Positions 25,038 through 33,530 of a DNA stretch of 40,091 nucleotides are shown here, one piece after another. Numbering within the stretch: position 1 is the first letter of the stretch; every line of letters begins with the position of its first letter. The DNA comes from Oscillospiraceae bacterium (GTDB lineage Bacteria; Bacillota; Clostridia; Oscillospirales; Oscillospiraceae). The stretch covers positions 1 through 40,091 of the forward strand of contig JAKSQD010000013.1 in NCBI GenBank assembly GCA_024404315.1, in the 5' to 3' direction. Below the pieces are notes generated by a model. That model worked only from the letters and a program-made list of their open reading frames with translations. It searched no databases and was not told the DNA's origin. A program made the translations under genes and the position numbers.

Positions 25038-26801
25038 TTAGTTGGCAGTGTTGATGGTTGCATGATAGAAGTACTTCATGCCCAGAGCAGTGCCATACAC
25101 GCCGTCAACATAGTCCTTAATCATGTAGGGGTCAACGTAGTAGTACAGGGGCACGACGCACCAGGTATCCATCAGCATATCCTCAGCCTCGTGCATCTTC
25201 TGAGCACGCTCGGCCAGGTCGGAGGTGGTGCGGATGTCAGAGATCAGGTTGTCATAAGCGGTCCAATCCAGAGCCTTGCTGTCGTCACGGCCAAACTGGC
25301 AATCGTTGTTGCCGGACTTGGTGGTCCACATCTCCAGCATGTTGATGGGGTCGTCATAGTCCATGACCCAGCCCTCACGAGCCACGTCGAACTGGCCATT
25401 CTTACGGGTATCCAGGAAGACGTTCCACTCCTGCTGGTCAATCTTCATGTTGATGCCCAGCTGAGCCAGGTCAGACTGGATGGCCTCGGCGCACTTGACG
25501 TTACCCTCGGAGTTGTTGGTCAGGTAGGTGAAGGAGATGTCCTGGGTCAGCTTCTCGCCGTCCCACAGACCGATGGAAGCCAGCAGCTCCTTGGCCTGCT
25601 CCACGTTGCCCTCGTAATCGGTAGCGGAGTAGTAGCCCTCAGAGCCTGCCTGGAAGACACCACCATTGCCGTCAGCGGCAGCAGCGGGAACGAAGGTGTT
25701 AGCGGGAATCTGGCCGGTCTGACCAACGTAGTCACAGATGTACTGACGGTCAATCAGCAGGGTGATAGCATGACGGAAGACAGCGGCCTGCTCCTCGTTC
25801 AGACCCAGCTCGTCATAGATGGGGGAGCTGTAGTTGAAGCCGACATAGTAAGTGCCCAGCTCCTCAATGATCTTGAACTCGGGAGACTGCATAGCGTTCT
25901 GGGTCTCATCGGTGGGAACAGAGTCGATGAAGTCCAGGTCGCCGGTCTGATAAGCGGTGTAAGCGGTGACATCGTTGCTGGTCAGCATGATGTTCAGGGT
26001 GGTGACGGAGACGGAATCAGCATCCCAGTAGTTGTCATTCTTGACATAGGTCATGTCAGCGTCATGATTCCAGGTCTGGAGGTTGTAAGCGCCGTTGCAA
26101 ACATAGTCCTCGCCAGCGTCGTTTGCCCAAGTGCCAGCGGGAGCGGTGTCGGAGACGGTCTTCTCAACGGAAGGCTGATAGACGGGCATGAAGAAGGGGA
26201 AAGCGCACAGATCCAGGAAGTAGGGGCAGACAGCGGCCAGCTTAACGGTCAGGGTCTTGCCATCCTCAGAAGCGACGACGGAATCAGCGGGGATGCCCTC
26301 TTCATAGGTGAAGCCAGCGAAGACCGCAGCCAGATAGTTATAATCGGCTGCGGTAGTGGGAGCGGCAGCACGCTGCCAGGAGTAAACGAAGTCGTTGGCG
26401 TTCAGAGTCTCGCCGTTGGACCACTTCAGATCGTCACGCAGGGTGAAGGTGTAAACAGTGCCGTCCTCGGAAATCTCCCAGGACTCAGCGCAAGCGGGCT
26501 CCAGCTTGCCCTCTGCGTTGTAGCGCAGCAGACCCTCGAAGGAGTTGACAGCCAGGCAGCCGCCGTCAACGGAGCTGTTCAGGGCGGGATCCAGGTGAGC
26601 GGGCTCGGAAGACATAAAGATGTTCAGAGTAGTGGGGTCTGCCTTACCAGCGGAAGGAGTGGCATCACTGGAACCCTCGGTGGAAGCGGGAGCGCTGGAG
26701 TTGCCAGTGCTTTCAGCAGCGGGCTTGGAAGAGCCACCGCCGCAGGCGACCAGAGAGAGAACCATTGCCATTGCCAGAAGCAGAGCAATCAGTTTTTTCA
26801 T
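25038..26801 (-). CDS. oppA: Oligopeptide ABC transporter substrate-binding lipoprotein
   Basis: The 587-residue protein belongs to SBP_bac_5 (OppA/DppA). It starts MKKLIALLLAMAMVLSLVAC, a lipoprotein signal with lipobox LVAC and lipidated Cys20, followed by a Gly/Ser/Thr linker. Family blocks include LRYNAEGKLEPACAESWEISEDG and FTLRDDLKWSNGETLNANDFVYSW. It is anchored outside and delivers peptides to OppBC. The open frame extends 52 codons further upstream, but ATG 26801 with AGGAGG just before it and a complete signal peptide is clearly the start. It follows oppF after about 200 bp and has its own promoter, so it can be made in excess over the permease. Confidence 0.95.
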   Translation of the reverse strand: MKKLIALLLAMAMVLSLVACGGGSSKPAAESTGNSSAPASTEGSSDATPSAGKADPTTLNIFMSSEPAHLDPALNSSVDGGCLAVNSFEGLLRYNAEGKLEPACAESWEISEDGTVYTFTLRDDLKWSNGETLNANDFVYSWQRAAAPTTAADYNYLAAVFAGFTYEEGIPADSVVASEDGKTLTVKLAAVCPYFLDLCAFPFFMPVYQPSVEKTVSDTAPAGTWANDAGEDYVCNGAYNLQTWNHDADMTYVKNDNYWDADSVSVTTLNIMLTSNDVTAYTAYQTGDLDFIDSVPTDETQNAMQSPEFKIIEELGTYYVGFNYSSPIYDELGLNEEQAAVFRHAITLLIDRQYICDYVGQTGQIPANTFVPAAAADGNGGVFQAGSEGYYSATDYEGNVEQAKELLASIGLWDGEKLTQDISFTYLTNNSEGNVKCAEAIQSDLAQLGINMKIDQQEWNVFLDTRKNGQFDVAREGWVMDYDDPINMLEMWTTKSGNNDCQFGRDDSKALDWTAYDNLISDIRTTSDLAERAQKMHEAEDMLMDTWCVVPLYYYVDPYMIKDYVDGVYGTALGMKYFYHATINTAN

Positions 26802-26920
26802 AATTTTCCTCCTGATGATGTGTACAGAGCCGATTTGGTACGTCACCGGCTCTTCGGTTATGTGAAAACCACGGCAAAGTGGGTTTCGACTGTCTCTGTG
26901 TGGGAAACAAACGTCCCACC

Positions 26921-26957
26921 GACCTCCGATTTTATCACAACGAAAAGCGGAGGTCAA
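26921..26957 (-). promoter_or_regulatory. oppA promoter framed by an inverted repeat
   Basis: On the minus strand TTGACC (26952-26957) and TAAAAT (26929-26934) have a 17-bp spacer. Perfect 8-bp inverted arms, GACCTCCG (minus-strand, overlapping the -35) and CGGAGGTC (just after the -10), bracket the promoter core. A repressor could hold both ends. Confidence 0.7.
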
Positions 26958-26999
26958 TGTTTTTCCTTACAGAATCGCAAAATTTCGGATAGCGAACAA

Positions 27000-27959
27000 T
27001 CAGCGATTCCAGCAGGCGACCATATGGCCTTCGCCACGGTCGGTCAGCTCAGGCATCGCCATGGCGCACTGCTCGGTAGCGTACTTGCAGCGGGTACGGA
27101 AGGGGCAGCCGCTGGGCATACGCAGGGGGGAGGGCACGTCGCCTTCCAGAATGATACGCTTGCTGTTGCGGGCGGTCTCGGGGTCAGGAATGGGCACGGC
27201 GGAGAGCAGGGACTGGGTATAGGGGTGCTTGGGGTTGTTCATCAGCTCATCGGATTCCGCCAGCTCCATCATATGACCCAGGTACATCACGGCGATGCGG
27301 TCGGAGATGTGCTGCACGACCAGCAGGTCATGGGCGATGAAGAGGTAAGCCATGCCACGCTCGGCCTGGAGATCCTCAAACATATTGACCACCTGAGCCT
27401 GAATGGAAACGTCCAGAGCAGAAACGGGCTCGTCACAGACGATGAACTTGGGGTCAACGGCCAGGGCACGGGCGATGCCGATACGCTGACGCTGGCCGCC
27501 GGAGAACTCATGGGCATAGCGGGTGGCGTGCTCGGCGTTCAGGCCGACGGTCTCCATGAGGGAGATGACCTTTTCGTGACGCTCTGCTCGGTTGCTGTAG
27601 AGCTTATGAACGTCCAGAGGCTCACCGATGATATCCTCAACGGTCATACGGGGGTTCAGGGAGGAGTAGGGATCCTGGAAGACCATCTGCATCTCCTTGC
27701 GGAGGGCGTGGATGTTCTTTTCCGTGACCTCTTCGCCCTCGAACTTGATGGAGCCGGAGGTGGGCTTATACAGGCGCAGCAGGGTACGGCCAACGGTGGT
27801 CTTGCCGCAGCCGGACTCACCAACCAGACCCAGGGTCTCGCCGGGCTTAATGTTAAAGGAAACATCGTCAACGGCCTTCAGAGGGATGGTCTTAAAGCCG
27901 GAACGGACGGGGAAATACTGTTTGAGGTGGCTTACTTCCACCAGATATTCACTGCTCAT
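27000..27959 (-). CDS. oppF: Oligopeptide ABC transporter ATP-binding protein OppF
   Basis: The 319-residue ATPase has Walker A GESGCGKTT, the Q-loop VFQDPYSSLNPRMTV, signature FSGGQRQRIGIARAL, Walker B FIVCDEPVSALDVS and the H-loop IAHD. The C-terminal oligopeptide/HPY extension has cysteines in GCPFRTRCKYATEQC, like those shown to hold an Fe-S cluster in some Opp/Dpp ATPases. Its start overlaps the oppD stop by one base (TAATG). It works with OppD as the two motor subunits. Confidence 0.96.
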   Translation of the reverse strand: MSSEYLVEVSHLKQYFPVRSGFKTIPLKAVDDVSFNIKPGETLGLVGESGCGKTTVGRTLLRLYKPTSGSIKFEGEEVTEKNIHALRKEMQMVFQDPYSSLNPRMTVEDIIGEPLDVHKLYSNRAERHEKVISLMETVGLNAEHATRYAHEFSGGQRQRIGIARALAVDPKFIVCDEPVSALDVSIQAQVVNMFEDLQAERGMAYLFIAHDLLVVQHISDRIAVMYLGHMMELAESDELMNNPKHPYTQSLLSAVPIPDPETARNSKRIILEGDVPSPLRMPSGCPFRTRCKYATEQCAMAMPELTDRGEGHMVACWNR

Positions 27960-28957
27960 TACGCATTGGCCTCCTCATACATCTTTTTGACGTTCATCCA
28001 GCAGGCCGCACGGTGATTCTCGCCCACCTGCAACTCCTCGGGCACCTCGGTCAGGCAAATCTTCATCGCTGCGTCGCAGCGGGGGCAGAAGGCGCAGCCC
28101 TTGGGCATATTCAGCAGGTTGATGGGAGTACCGCCGATGGGAACCAGGCGCTGGCCGTTGTTCTCGGTGGTGGGAATGGAACGCAGCAAGCCCTTGGTAT
28201 ATTCGTGGGCGGGTGCATAGAAGATATCATCAGCGGTGCCACGCTCGCAGACACGGCCACCATACATAACGATGATTTCATCACACATGGAGGCGATAAC
28301 GCCCAGGTCATGGGTGACGATGATGATAGCCATGCCGAGCTTCTTCTGAAGATCCTGCATCAGCTCCAGAATCTGTGCCTGAATGGTCACGTCCAGAGCG
28401 GTGGTGGGTTCGTCTGCAATCAGGATGTCAGGCTCACAGGCCAGCGCCATGGCGATCATAACACGCTGACGCATACCACCGGACAGCTCGTGGGGATACT
28501 GATCCACACGCTTTTCCGGCTCGTTGACGCCGACCAGGGTCAGCATCTCAATGGCACGCTCCTTGGCTTCCTTGCGGTTGCGGTTGGTGTGGAGCAGGAC
28601 AGCCTCCTCCAGCTGGTAGCCGATGGTGAACACGGGGTTCAGGGAGGTCATGGGGTCCTGGAAGATGATGGAGCAGCACTTGCCACGGAAACCGGCCATC
28701 TTCTTTGCATCCCACTTGGTGATGTCCTCGCCCTTATAGAGCACCTTACCACCGGAGATTCTGCCATTGTTGGCAAGGATCTGCATGATGGAATAAGAGG
28801 TAACGGACTTACCGGAACCGGACTCGCCAACGATGCCGAGGGTCTTGCCGGGCTCCAAACGGAAGTTCACGCCGTTGACGGCATGAACATCGCCTTTGTC
28901 AGTTTTAAAGGTGGTGTGCAGATCCTGCACATCAATAACATACTTGTAATCAGCCAT
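27959..28957 (-). CDS. oppD: Oligopeptide ABC transporter ATP-binding protein OppD
   Basis: The 332-residue ATPase has Walker A GESGSGKSV, Q-loop IFQDPMTSLNPVFTI, signature LSGGMRQRVMIAMAL, Walker B ILIADEPTTALDVT and H-loop THD. The C-terminal extension carries the cysteine set GCAFCPRCDAAMKIC. The ATG at 28957 is chosen over the GTG two codons earlier because GAGGTGA then has proper spacing; this RBS overlaps the oppC stop. Coupling to both oppC and oppF is tight. Confidence 0.95.
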   Translation of the reverse strand: MADYKYVIDVQDLHTTFKTDKGDVHAVNGVNFRLEPGKTLGIVGESGSGKSVTSYSIMQILANNGRISGGKVLYKGEDITKWDAKKMAGFRGKCCSIIFQDPMTSLNPVFTIGYQLEEAVLLHTNRNRKEAKERAIEMLTLVGVNEPEKRVDQYPHELSGGMRQRVMIAMALACEPDILIADEPTTALDVTIQAQILELMQDLQKKLGMAIIIVTHDLGVIASMCDEIIVMYGGRVCERGTADDIFYAPAHEYTKGLLRSIPTTENNGQRLVPIGGTPINLLNMPKGCAFCPRCDAAMKICLTEVPEELQVGENHRAACWMNVKKMYEEANA

Positions 28958-28968
28958 TTTCACTCACC

Positions 28969-30027
28969 TCATCTGGACAGCTTCGGGTCGAACGCATCAC
29001 GGAGACCGTCGCCCAGCAGGTTCAGAGCCAGAACGATGAGGCAGATGGTCAGAGCAGGGAAGATCAGCTTGGAGGGGTAGCTCTGGAGGCCGCTTCGAGC
29101 GTCATTGGCCAGAGAACCCAGGGAGGGCATGGGAGCGGAAACGCCCAGACCCAGGAAGGACAGGTAGCTCTCGGTGAAGATAGCGGAGGGAACCTGAAGA
29201 GCGGTGGTGATGATGATAACGGACAGGCAGTTGGGCAGGATGTGCTTGCTGATGATGCGGGGGGTGGAAGTACCGATGCACTGTGCAGCAAGGACATACT
29301 CATTCTGCTTGATGGTCAGAATCTGACCACGGATCAGACGTGCCATGGAGACCCAATACAGCAGGCCGAAGACCAGGAACAGGGAAATCATATTAACGCC
29401 CAGCTTATCCAGGATGGTGCCCTTGATGACGGGAGCCAGGGTCTCGTTCAGAACGACGGCGAACAGGATGATGAGCAGCATATCGGGCAAAGAATAGATG
29501 ATATCAACGATACGCATCATAATCAGGTCCACACGGCCACCCAGGTAGCCGGAAATGGAGCCGTAGAGCATACCAATCATCAGAACCAGCAGGGAGGCGA
29601 ACACGCCAACGCCCAGGGAAACACGAGCGCCATAGACCACACGGATGAAGTAGTCACGACCCAGGCCGTCCGTACCCATGATATGGGGGAAGACGCTCTC
29701 GCCAGCGTTGATTTTGGCCAGCTCGGAGGAGCTATACTGGAAGGCGCTGAGGTTGCTTGCGCCCTTCACGATGTCGGCGTAGCCATAAGGAACGACGAGG
29801 GGGGCAAAGAGGATGATAAGAACGATGAGCAGCAGAACCACGATGGAACCCATAGCCAGAGGGTTCTTTCTCAGGCGGCGCATACCATCCTTAAAGAAGG
29901 TGGTGGACTCGCCCATGACCTCCTGCTGACGCTTTTCGTCGTCGGTGGCCTTCTCAAAATTGCCCATGTTGAACTTGCTCAAGTCAATCTGGGCAGAGAG
30001 AGGAGCTTTCTTGAATTTATCAGCCAT
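28969..30027 (-). CDS. oppC: Oligopeptide ABC transporter permease OppC
   Basis: The 352-residue permease has the OppC N-terminal cytoplasmic segment and first helix (RRLRKNPLAMGSIVVLLLIV), a large outer loop, and five more membrane helices with the BPD_transp_1 domain. The EAA coupling loop is seen as EYVLAAQCIGTSTPRIISKHILPN. It lies 15 bp after oppB and is co-transcribed. Confidence 0.95.
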   Translation of the reverse strand: MADKFKKAPLSAQIDLSKFNMGNFEKATDDEKRQQEVMGESTTFFKDGMRRLRKNPLAMGSIVVLLLIVLIILFAPLVVPYGYADIVKGASNLSAFQYSSSELAKINAGESVFPHIMGTDGLGRDYFIRVVYGARVSLGVGVFASLLVLMIGMLYGSISGYLGGRVDLIMMRIVDIIYSLPDMLLIILFAVVLNETLAPVIKGTILDKLGVNMISLFLVFGLLYWVSMARLIRGQILTIKQNEYVLAAQCIGTSTPRIISKHILPNCLSVIIITTALQVPSAIFTESYLSFLGLGVSAPMPSLGSLANDARSGLQSYPSKLIFPALTICLIVLALNLLGDGLRDAFDPKLSR

Positions 30028-30042
30028 GTTATTTCTCCTTTC

Positions 30043-30954
30043 TTACTCCAGCTTGATGCGAGGATCGACCAGCTTATAGACGATATCGGTCAGCAGGTTT
30101 GCCACGACCATAATAACGGCCAGGAAGATGGTGGTAGCCATAATCATGGTGTAGTCACGGTTGGTGATGCCGCTGACGAACTTGGAGCCAAGGCCGCCGA
30201 TGCCGAAGATGGACTCAACGACCATGGAGCCGGTCAGAATGGAGGCGATCATGGGGCCGACGTAGGTGATGACGGGAATCAGAGCGTTACGCAGGCCATG
30301 CAGGAAGATGACCTTGAGCTGGGGAACGCCCTTGGCTCGTGCGGTACGGATGTAATCCTGGCTCAAAGCGTCCAGCATAGAGGTCTTGGTCAGACGGGTG
30401 ATGTACGCCATGGGCGAGAAGGAAAGCGCAATAACGGGCAAAACAATGTGGTTGCTGCCAGCGGTGAAGGCGGGAACCCAGTTCAGCTTCATGCAGAACA
30501 GGTACAGCAGCAGGGTGGCCATGACGAAGGAGGGCATGGCGGTGATGAGGGTCGTCAGGAAGACGATCAGTCGGTCAGGCCACTGGTTTCTCATCAGGGC
30601 GGCGGTGGAGCCGAGGATCAGGCCAGCGACAATGGCGATGGCGGAGGCGATGAGGCCCAGCTTGGCGGAAATGGGGAAGCTCTCACCAATGATGGTAGAG
30701 ATGCTACGGCCAGTCTTGAGGCTAACACCCAGCTCACCACGCAGCAGGTTCTTCATATACAGAACGTATTGGACGGGGACGGGCTTATCCAGGTTGTATC
30801 GTGCGTTCAGCTCGGCCATGGTAGCTGCGCTGGCGGCCTTTTCGCTGTTGAAGGGACCGCCGGGGATGGCGTTCATGGCGAAGAAGGTAATCATGCTGAT
30901 GACGATAACGGTCAGGATAGCCAGCAGGACTCGTTTCACAATATACTTGGTCAA
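30043..30954 (-). CDS. oppB: Oligopeptide ABC transporter permease OppB
   Basis: The 303-residue permease has six membrane helices with the OppB N-terminal segment MTKYIVKRVLLAILTVIVIS and FxxMNAIPGGPF block. The EAA loop is DYIRTARAKGVPQLKVIFLHGLRNA. The start codon is TTG at 30954, set by AGGAGTG eight bases before it and by the family N terminus; no ATG fits. The weak start, the first position in the operon and the long leader may all tune expression. Confidence 0.95.
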   Translation of the reverse strand: MTKYIVKRVLLAILTVIVISMITFFAMNAIPGGPFNSEKAASAATMAELNARYNLDKPVPVQYVLYMKNLLRGELGVSLKTGRSISTIIGESFPISAKLGLIASAIAIVAGLILGSTAALMRNQWPDRLIVFLTTLITAMPSFVMATLLLYLFCMKLNWVPAFTAGSNHIVLPVIALSFSPMAYITRLTKTSMLDALSQDYIRTARAKGVPQLKVIFLHGLRNALIPVITYVGPMIASILTGSMVVESIFGIGGLGSKFVSGITNRDYTMIMATTIFLAVIMVVANLLTDIVYKLVDPRIKLE

Positions 30955-31359
30955 AACGGTTCACTCCTTTGACTTGTTTGGAGCAGCCCCAGATGGGTGG
31001 AGCGGCTCTGGTTTCTCCCTTTTTCTGAACGGGCGGCTTTGTCACCCTCCAGCGAGCCTTTTCCTGGGTTCTTGTCCTGTCACCACGAATTTTGAGGAGA
31101 ATCACGAGGGTTCCCGCAACATTCGGCGGCAATCTGACAAATAAGCTCCATTGGGCTGGGCACGAGAAGCGATACAAAACAGCCTCTGAACAACAGGGCA
31201 CATCCGTTTTGTCCCGTCCCAGAGGCCGGAGGTCCTGTGTTCACACATACAAAAGAATAAGGTAAACTCCACGCACACACCAACGATCTACAGAATGGAT
31301 CGTCTGCCATCTTTGGCAAGCCCGCTGAAATTTACCACATCTTCAGGTATGCTAACATA
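30955..31359 (-). promoter_or_regulatory. Long structured leader of the opp operon
   Basis: The transcript runs about 405 nt before oppB without a supportable gene. Minus-strand hairpins include TGCCA/TGGCA (31305-31318), ACGATC/GATCGT (31283-31303) and GCCTCTG/CAGAGGC (31182-31226). The last is followed by TGTTTTGT, an attenuator-like arrangement. It matches no riboswitch or T-box I can recognise. Confidence 0.5.
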
Positions 31360-31365
31360 TAGGGT

Positions 31366-31394
31366 ATTATAACCTTTTCCCCATTTGCTGTCAA
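31366..31394 (-). promoter_or_regulatory. Consensus sigma-A promoter of the opp operon
   Basis: On the minus strand, exact TTGACA (31389-31394) and exact TATAAT (31366-31371) are separated by 17 bp. Confidence 0.9.
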
Positions 31395-31535
31395 TCATTT
31401 TTTGCAATTATTCCCAAAAAACTTGCAAGAAACCTTTTTGATTTTCGCCATTCAGCCGTCAATTGACACATTTCGTTGCACTTTGTGGAGCAGTTCCAAC
31501 ATCTGATTGCAAGCCTTCCTTCTTTTTCCGCTCAA

Positions 31536-31589
31536 GTGAAAAGGAAATCCCCCTTACCAGCCGAGGCATATCGGCCAAGCAAGGGGGAT
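31536..31589 (-). terminator. Terminator of the yabPQ-divIC-S1 block
   Basis: On the minus strand ATCCCCCTT and AAGGGGGAT pair, with an inner GCCGA/TCGGC stem, followed by TTTCCTTTTC. It starts 12 bp after the S1-protein stop. Confidence 0.85.
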
Positions 31590-31601
31590 GTGTTGCTGCA
31601 A

Positions 31602-32159
31602 TCAGTTGTTGGAGCCGCCTCTTCTGGGACGGCGGCGGGTACGCTCGCCACGGTTGGCCTGTGCCTGACGGCTCTCAGACTCAGACATAAACTGCTTGAG
31701 CATATCGTCAAAGCTGGCGGGCTCCTTGGGCGTGTTGCTTCTGGGTGCGGGAGCGGGACGGGGGTTGGCGGGACGGCTGCCACGGTCATTGTTATAACGA
31801 CCCTCGGGACGGCTGGCACCACGCTCCTCGCTGCGTCCCTCCTTGGAACCACGGTTATTATCAAAGCGACGGTTTCCGCCTCGATCACCGCCACGGCCTC
31901 CATTGCGCTCCGGCTTGGGAGGCGGGGGCAGGGTCTGCTTGATAGAGAGGTTAATGCGGCCATTTTCATCAACGCTGATGACCTTGACCTTGACCTCCTG
32001 ACCCACGGTCAGGAACTCGCTGACCTCACTGACATAAGAATAAGCCACCTCGGAAATGTGAACCAGGCCGGAACGTCCCCCCGGAAGGCTGACAAACGCA
32101 CCGAACTTGGTAATACCAGTCACTTTTCCCTCTAAAATTGCTCCGATTTCTAAATCCAT
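31602..32159 (-). CDS. S1 RNA-binding domain protein (YabR-like)
   Basis: The 185-residue protein has one S1 domain (about residues 1-75: GAILEGKVTGITKFGAFVSLPGGRSGLVHISEVA, then VGQEVKVKVISVDENGRINLSIKQ). A long Arg/Gly/Asn-rich tail follows (RGGDRGGNRR and similar), probably disordered and RNA-binding. In Bacillus, YabR follows divIC in the same way. The start is placed at ATG 32159 where the S1 fold begins; a TTG at 32180 is in frame but would overlap the GGAGGA ribosome site. Confidence 0.92.
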   Translation of the reverse strand: MDLEIGAILEGKVTGITKFGAFVSLPGGRSGLVHISEVAYSYVSEVSEFLTVGQEVKVKVISVDENGRINLSIKQTLPPPPKPERNGGRGGDRGGNRRFDNNRGSKEGRSEERGASRPEGRYNNDRGSRPANPRPAPAPRSNTPKEPASFDDMLKQFMSESESRQAQANRGERTRRRPRRGGSNN

Positions 32160-32230
32160 ACCCTGCTTTGAATCCTCCAAAAGTTTTCGGGCCCACGCCC
32201 ATTTCTCTCTTTCTCTGCCTGTTCAAGCCA

Positions 32231-32512
32231 TCACTTTGCGGAATCGTAGAAGACCGTTTCGCCCTTCTCTGTCAGACCCAGCCGCTCTTTGGCAATGCGG
32301 AGCCAGGTATCCTCATCCTCTTTGTTTTCGATGCGGGTTCTCAGCTCGGCGTTTTGAAGCTCCTGAGCTGCTACCTTGGCCTGCACGCTTTCCAGCTCTG
32401 CGCCTGCGGTTTGGATTTTTCCCCGGGTGTTGATGAGCGTGATGGACAGGTAAACAATCATCAGAAGCAGCACCAGCTTGGTGATGAAACCGGATTTCAG
32501 CGTCATTTTCAT
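32231..32512 (-). CDS. divIC: Septum formation initiator DivIC/FtsB family protein
   Basis: The 93-residue bitopic protein has a short basic cytoplasmic end, one membrane helix (about residues 10-30), a coiled coil (about 33-65) and the short extracellular end ERLGLTEKGETVFYD typical of FtsB/DivIC. It acts with FtsL and DivIB/FtsQ in the divisome. AGGAGG precedes the ATG. The preceding yabQ frame runs through about 200 bp of this gene in another frame. Confidence 0.93.
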   Translation of the reverse strand: MKMTLKSGFITKLVLLLMIVYLSITLINTRGKIQTAGAELESVQAKVAAQELQNAELRTRIENKEDEDTWLRIAKERLGLTEKGETVFYDSAK

Positions 32513-33008
32513 AGGGTTCTCCTCCTTTTCCGTGGTCAGGCTGCACCGCCCGGCTCTCTGCCGGACTGGTTGCGAACGCAGACCTTATTTTATACCAATT
32601 TCGGCAAGAAAGGAAGTGTTTTTTGAGAAATTTTTTTATTTTTTTCAAAGCGCCCGCCACGATGCGGACAGGAAGGAGCAATATGTACACAACATACGCA
32701 CATCCATCGGCAATTTGATATCCCAGAGCCAAAAAGTACCGACTCAACAGGCGAAACCAGCCCCAGCCTCCAACCAAAAAGCCGATTGCAATGGAAAGCT
32801 GACCCCTGCCACCCAGAGAAACCGCCGACCAAACGAACAAGGCCAGCATAGTAATGAACCAGTACAGCAAATCCAGCATTCCCCCCAGCAAAGCCACCTT
32901 CACCCGAACCCGGAGAATGCGGAACACATCATAAATCAGACCCAGCCCCAGACCCAGCAGCAGTGCGCCCGCCAGAGAAAGCGCCTGATCTGCAACGCTG
33001 ACCTCCAT
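32313..33008 (-). CDS. yabQ: Spore cortex biosynthesis protein YabQ, with an out-of-frame C-terminal overlap
   Basis: Residues 1 to about 130 are a typical YabQ: three or four membrane helices with LGLGLIYDVFRILR and LLYWFITMLALFVW, ending in a basic stretch (KKIKKFLKKHFLSCRNWYKI). In Bacillus, YabQ sits in the outer forespore membrane and is needed for cortex formation. Here the frame has no stop at the expected end and goes on for about 85 hydrophilic codons, 200 bp of them inside divIC. Both other frames stop within 10 bp of the expected end (near 32585-32590), just after several A/T homopolymers. This suggests a frameshift (sequencing or real) or a lost stop. The start ATG overlaps the yabP stop (TGATG). 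Confidence 0.85.
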   Translation of the reverse strand: MEVSVADQALSLAGALLLGLGLGLIYDVFRILRVRVKVALLGGMLDLLYWFITMLALFVWSAVSLGGRGQLSIAIGFLVGGWGWFRLLSRYFLALGYQIADGCAYVVYILLLPVRIVAGALKKIKKFLKKHFLSCRNWYKIRSAFATSPAESRAVQPDHGKGGEPYENDAEIRFHHQAGAASDDCLPVHHAHQHPGKNPNRRRRAGKRAGQGSSSGASKRRAENPHRKQRG

Positions 33009-33292
33009 CAGCGCCAAAGCCGGGCAAAGAATCCGCCCTTTGTCGGCTGCTCCTCATAAGTGATGGAGTCAATGGTTCCCTCTACCTTCAGGTCTCCCCC
33101 ATCCAGACTGAGCTTTTCGATGTGCAGCTCCTGTCCCCGAACGGTCAATCCCCCTTGGCTGGTGGAAAGGGAAATGGTGGTTTCGTCAAAGCTCTCCACC
33201 TCCTCCACGCCGGAGATGGACAGAGCGCTTCGCTCCTCCAAGTGGATGCGATGGGGCGGCGTGACGGGTAAATCACGGGATTCAAAGGGCAT
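33008..33292 (-). CDS. yabP: Sporulation protein YabP
   Basis: The 94-residue protein has the YabP/YqfC fold pattern: HRIHLEERSALSISGVEEVESFDE, then LSTSQGGLTVRGQELHIEKLSLDGGDLKVEGTIDSITY. It is needed with YabQ for spore cortex and coat assembly in the mother cell. Start ATG 33292 has GGAGGT upstream and fits family length; the open frame further upstream is not coding. It heads yabP-yabQ-divIC-S1, the same order as in Bacillus subtilis. Confidence 0.93.
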   Translation of the reverse strand: MPFESRDLPVTPPHRIHLEERSALSISGVEEVESFDETTISLSTSQGGLTVRGQELHIEKLSLDGGDLKVEGTIDSITYEEQPTKGGFFARLWR

Positions 33293-33322
33293 AGCAGTAC
33301 CTCCGTTCGCGTCGTTTGTTAC

Positions 33323-33352
33323 AGGGTATGTGCGCTTTGGGACAACTATTCC
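33323..33352 (-). promoter_or_regulatory. Candidate sigma-E promoter of yabP
   Basis: On the minus strand GGAATAGTT and CATACCCT are separated by 13 bp and resemble the sigma-E -35 and -10 (CATACANT). The start would fall about 20 nt before the yabP ATG, leaving room for the ribosome site. Sigma-E control would fit yabP function. Confidence 0.45.
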
Positions 33353-33434
33353 TGATAGCTGGCCGTTCCGGTTCGCTTGTTCTCCTCCGGGGACTGCTTC
33401 TGCTTCGATTTCTGTGCGGGCAAAAAATCTCTCG

Positions 33435-33463
33435 TTGCACAATCGCCCACGGCGTTGTATAAT
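33435..33463 (+). promoter_or_regulatory. Sigma-A promoter of the ABC-F gene
   Basis: TTGCAC (33435-33440) and TATAAT (33458-33463) have a 17-bp spacer. The leader is about 108 nt. This promoter diverges from yabP. Confidence 0.82.
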
Positions 33464-33530
33464 GAAAAATGCGGCGCTTTCCGCCCCATTCCGGTTCAAA
33501 CAAGCGGAGAAAGGCCGTATTTTTCCATCT

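Noticed and set aside
25062..28016. Plus-strand open frame of about 984 codons across oppA and oppF
   Set aside because: It crosses two sure minus-strand genes and their intergenic promoter; its protein is low-complexity G/V/Q/H-rich as antisense shadows are.
30955..31359. T-box leader before opp
   Set aside because: No AGGGUGGNACCGCG-type T-box sequence was found; hairpins alone do not support it.
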